From Patescibacteria group bacterium (GTDB lineage: Bacteria; Patescibacteriota; Microgenomatia; UBA1406; GWC2-37-13): DNA of 6,548 nucleotides. A program made the position numbers and the translations under genes. The notes beneath the pieces are model-generated. The model did not search any database. It saw only the letters and a program-made list of their open reading frames with translations, and was not told where the DNA came from. Each line of letters starts with the position of its first letter. Within the stretch, counting starts at the first letter, position 1. The stretch is taken from assembly GCA_943356515.1 (NCBI GenBank), contig CALRFM010000061.1, positions 1 to 6,548 of the forward strand, written 5' to 3'. Shown here in pieces: positions 4,689-6,548 of the stretch.

Positions 4689-6254
4689 TGGTTCGAACCT
4701 TAGGTGAATCTTTGTAGTCTCTTTTGATAGTTCTCTAACTGGCTTAAACGACTTTTTCCAGTCAGGACACAGTATTTTGTCTTGTAATATTAAGTTCGAA
4801 CCTAAGCTCGATAGTAACTTTCGTTTTTCGTCTCGTGTACCACTTCTAAATAACTCCTTTGCATGTGAAGCAAAATAGAGCAGTTCGTCTGCCTTCTGAT
4901 ACCACATGTCAGTATTATAGCGATTATCGTCTATTAGCTCTTCCAGTCGCTCTTTCTCCTTAATTAGTTGTGCCTTTTTTGTTTTGTATTCCTGCTCAGA
5001 TAGCTCATTGCCTGCCCTCATATCTATAAGCCCATCTATGCGCCTCAGACAGGCGTCATAGTGCGTTCTGTATTGCTTTACTATCTTCTCTCGTGAATCT
5101 ACTTGTGTTGTATTTTGTTGCTTAATCCATTTCATAGCCCATTCATAAAACTCATGGGGAATATGCAACTCATCAAGCACTCGATCAATTTCCGTGAGTA
5201 AGGTTTTTTCTTCAATAGATTTTTGTTTACAGTATGGATCTTTTCGTTTACCACAATGGTAATATTCGTAGCGCTTTAGAATACCGCTTTTGAGTCTTTT
5301 AAACTTTTCCTCACAAGTAATACCTCCGTGACATACTCCACATTTCATAAGCCCCGTAAAGTCAAATACATGGCTTTTGGGGCGTGGTTTACCTTTATTG
5401 CCTAAAATAGCTTGAATAGTATCGTATTCATCCTTGGTGATCATGGCTTTATGAATGCCGTCATACCAGTTGCCACTTCTCATTGGGTATTCAAAAAAGC
5501 CTGCATAAACAGGGTTATTGAGCATGTAGTAAAAAGTTGAACTAGATATTATTGTGCCTCCTTTTGATGTGAGTCTCCACTTGTCTCGTACATATTCATA
5601 CACTTTTGCAGGGTTCATTTTCTGCTCAATCACCATGCGAAACATTCGCTCAACAATGTCAAAGCGTGCAGGGTCAGGATAGATTTTTTTACTCCCTCTG
5701 GGTTCTATTGGGTCGTTCACATAACCAGTTGGCGCAGGGGCAGGGAAGAGCCCTCGTTCACACTTTGCTCGTAAACCTCGTTTTACTGCAATGCTTTTAT
5801 TATCATTTTCATACTTTGCATTACTACAGAAGTTATTGAGCATGTATTTATCTGCAGGCGTATTGCGAAATACTTGTGTGGGTGTCCTTACTTCCTTCAG
5901 GAGCCCCATATCAAGTAGATAAATAATAAGACCAGTATCAACAGAGTTGCGTGAAATACGGTCTGGACTCCACACAAGGAGACCATCCGCCTTCTTATCT
6001 TGAATGAGCTTGGTCACTTCATCAAATACAGGTCTTCCAGGAGCTTTTGCTGAATATGACTCGGTCTTGGTATAGCTGACTTTCAATCTTTCTCGATCAA
6101 TTACAGGCTGCAGCTCGTGTACCTGAGAGGGGATAGAAAGAGCCTGTCGCTCTTCTGATTCGCTGCTTTTGCGAGCATAAAGTATAAATTTTATTTCTTT
6201 GGTGTCTATATTATCGTACATATTTTTCCATAAATAATGGGCGCACTGGTGCAC
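4617..6254 (-). CDS. Large serine recombinase (right), stop codon inside tRNA-Gln
   Basis: Large serine recombinase, 545 aa from GTG 6254. Domains: resolvase catalytic domain (about 22-168) with nucleophile Ser30 in YARKS and the canonical DRISRN (98-103); recombinase domain (about 175-290, with GNWYDGIHKAMITKDEYD); zinc ribbon Cys305, Cys308, Cys334 and Cys342; coiled-coil-like helices (about 385-450); and a tail ending LRFEP and a short extension. The last residues L-P-S and the TAG stop are encoded by the antisense of the tRNA-Gln acceptor and T-stem. It shares its domain order and several motifs with the left recombinase but is clearly diverged, as expected for a different target. GTG 6254 has AAAGGA 5 nt upstream; the alternative ATG at 6221 gives an N-terminus closer in length to the left protein. 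It probably integrates the right element at tRNA-Gln. Confidence 0.94.
   Translation of the reverse strand: MHQCAHYLWKNMYDNIDTKEIKFILYARKSSESEERQALSIPSQVHELQPVIDRERLKVSYTKTESYSAKAPGRPVFDEVTKLIQDKKADGLLVWSPDRISRNSVDTGLIIYLLDMGLLKEVRTPTQVFRNTPADKYMLNNFCSNAKYENDNKSIAVKRGLRAKCERGLFPAPAPTGYVNDPIEPRGSKKIYPDPARFDIVERMFRMVIEQKMNPAKVYEYVRDKWRLTSKGGTIISSSTFYYMLNNPVYAGFFEYPMRSGNWYDGIHKAMITKDEYDTIQAILGNKGKPRPKSHVFDFTGLMKCGVCHGGITCEEKFKRLKSGILKRYEYYHCGKRKDPYCKQKSIEEKTLLTEIDRVLDELHIPHEFYEWAMKWIKQQNTTQVDSREKIVKQYRTHYDACLRRIDGLIDMRAGNELSEQEYKTKKAQLIKEKERLEELIDDNRYNTDMWYQKADELLYFASHAKELFRSGTRDEKRKLLSSLGSNLILQDKILCPDWKKSFKPVRELSKETTKIHLRFEPEENVDRTSQLEHLYASNPVVLPS
4691..4700 (-). repeat. T-arm-like motif, copy B (right recombinase gene)
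   Basis: AGGTTCGAAC on the minus strand, within the RFEP codons; extended by one base it contains the 10-bp palindrome GGTTCGAACC, which equals the tRNA T-arm consensus. It lies 83 bp centre to centre from the real T-loop of tRNA-Gln. Confidence 0.7.
4794..4803 (-). repeat. T-arm-like motif, copy A (right recombinase gene)
   Basis: AGGTTCGAAC on the minus strand, in the codons for LGSN, exactly 103 bp from copy B and in a different reading frame. This is the same spacing as in the left recombinase gene. Confidence 0.7.
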
Positions 6255-6316
6255 TCATATCCTTTCGGTTATGTCCAATACGCCCATTAAAAAAACCGAA
6301 AAGAAACATGAGTGCA
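6250..6316. repeat. Long imperfect inverted repeat over the right recombinase start
   Basis: The outer arms TGCACTCAT (6250-6258) and ATGAGTGCA (6308-6316) pair perfectly over 9 bp, and the inner arms CCTTTCGGTT (6261-6270) and AACCGAAAAG (6294-6303) pair over 9 of 10, around a 23-nt spacer. On the minus-strand mRNA the downstream arm contains AAAGGA (6265-6260) and the GTG start (6254). A folded leader would therefore hide the ribosome binding site. As DNA it could be an operator. Confidence 0.65.
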
Positions 6317-6321
6317 AGTAC

Positions 6322-6351
6322 ATTATGCCATATAATTGGTTAATCATGCAA
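6322..6351 (-). promoter_or_regulatory. Promoter of the right serine recombinase
   Basis: On the minus strand TTGCAT (6351-6346), an 18-nt spacer and CATAAT (6327-6322). The expected transcription start, near 6315, coincides with the first base of the upstream arm of the inverted repeat. The -35 box overlaps the last codons of the upstream gene. Confidence 0.45.
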
Positions 6352-6548
6352 TAGCTTTAACTGTTTGGAATCTGCCTTCAGTCCTTTCAAGACAATGTCA
6401 ATAATTTCTGAATTTGGTTTCACATATCTATGTATAAATTCGACAAGCTTTCGTCTTTTCCTATACCAAGTGGCATGAGATTTTCGCAGTTTTACAAATT
6501 CTCGTAGGTCTTTAACACCAAGCGTGTGTAATAAAAAGAACATTCCAA
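6340..6548 (-). CDS. Unrecognised protein, C-terminal part
   Basis: The frame is open at the right edge (a Gly codon precedes the first Met at 6543), so this is probably the end of a longer gene. About 69 residues are visible, ending LKLLHD and TAA (6342-6340). The sequence is basic and mostly helical in character, for example LGVKDLREFVKLRKSHATWYRKRRKL, and could include a helix-turn-helix, but I do not recognise a family. No membrane segment or metal motif is visible. It lies 85 nt upstream of the right recombinase on the same strand and is likely cargo or a regulator of the right element. Confidence 0.5.
   Translation of the reverse strand, partial: GMFFLLHTLGVKDLREFVKLRKSHATWYRKRRKLVEFIHRYVKPNSEIIDIVLKGLKADSKQLKLLHD

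Noticed and set aside
5606..5839. A 77-aa plus-strand frame inside the right recombinase gene
   Set aside because: Antisense to the recombinase and recombinase-domain coding sequence, with no recognisable features.
1..6548. CRISPR array, toxin-antitoxin pair or defence gene cluster
   Set aside because: No regularly spaced repeats, Cas motifs or small toxin/antitoxin pairs were seen; the only short repeats are those listed.

Overview
The window looks like a piece of a Patescibacteria (candidate phyla radiation, CPR) genome or a close relative. The reasons are the AT-rich sequence, compact spacing, small housekeeping genes with little or no leader, a small GIY-YIG gene beside a tRNA, and two serine recombinases with the YARKS(T/S)ESE(D/E)RQ N-terminus that I associate with that group. 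The genus cannot be named from the sequence. The standard bacterial code (table 11) fits: TGA is used only as a stop in the genes called here.

The layout is a short block of host chromosome held between two integrated elements. (1) Bases 1-about 310: an alanyl-tRNA editing (AlaX-like) gene cut off after its HxxxH metal motif. (2) Bases 375-about 3080: a left element with a complete tyrosine recombinase and, 27 bp downstream on the same strand, a complete large serine recombinase. (3) Bases 3081-4628: the host block, made of tRNA-His(GTG) on the minus strand, a GIY-YIG nuclease gene (minus), a hairpin-rich spacer, the GTPase gene era (minus) and tRNA-Gln(TTG) on the plus strand. (4) Bases 4629 to the right edge: a right element with a second large serine recombinase (minus strand) and the C-terminal end of an unrecognised protein.

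The two tRNA genes point outward, and each has a serine recombinase gene running convergently into its 3' end. The first recombinase frame reads through tRNA-His on the antisense strand. The second takes its last three codons and its stop from tRNA-Gln. In both cases exactly 60 nt lie between the last codon of a conserved RFEP motif and the tRNA discriminator base. In both genes the RFEP codons and a second site exactly 103 bp upstream carry an AGGTTYGAAC sequence that resembles a tRNA T-arm. I infer that the recombinase 3' ends double as tRNA-directed attachment sites.

The GIY-YIG gene is flanked by an 11-bp direct repeat whose inner copy is the 5' end of tRNA-His, which suggests a separate small insertion at the other end of the same tRNA. 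The right-hand recombinase start lies inside a long imperfect inverted repeat that begins at its predicted transcription start.
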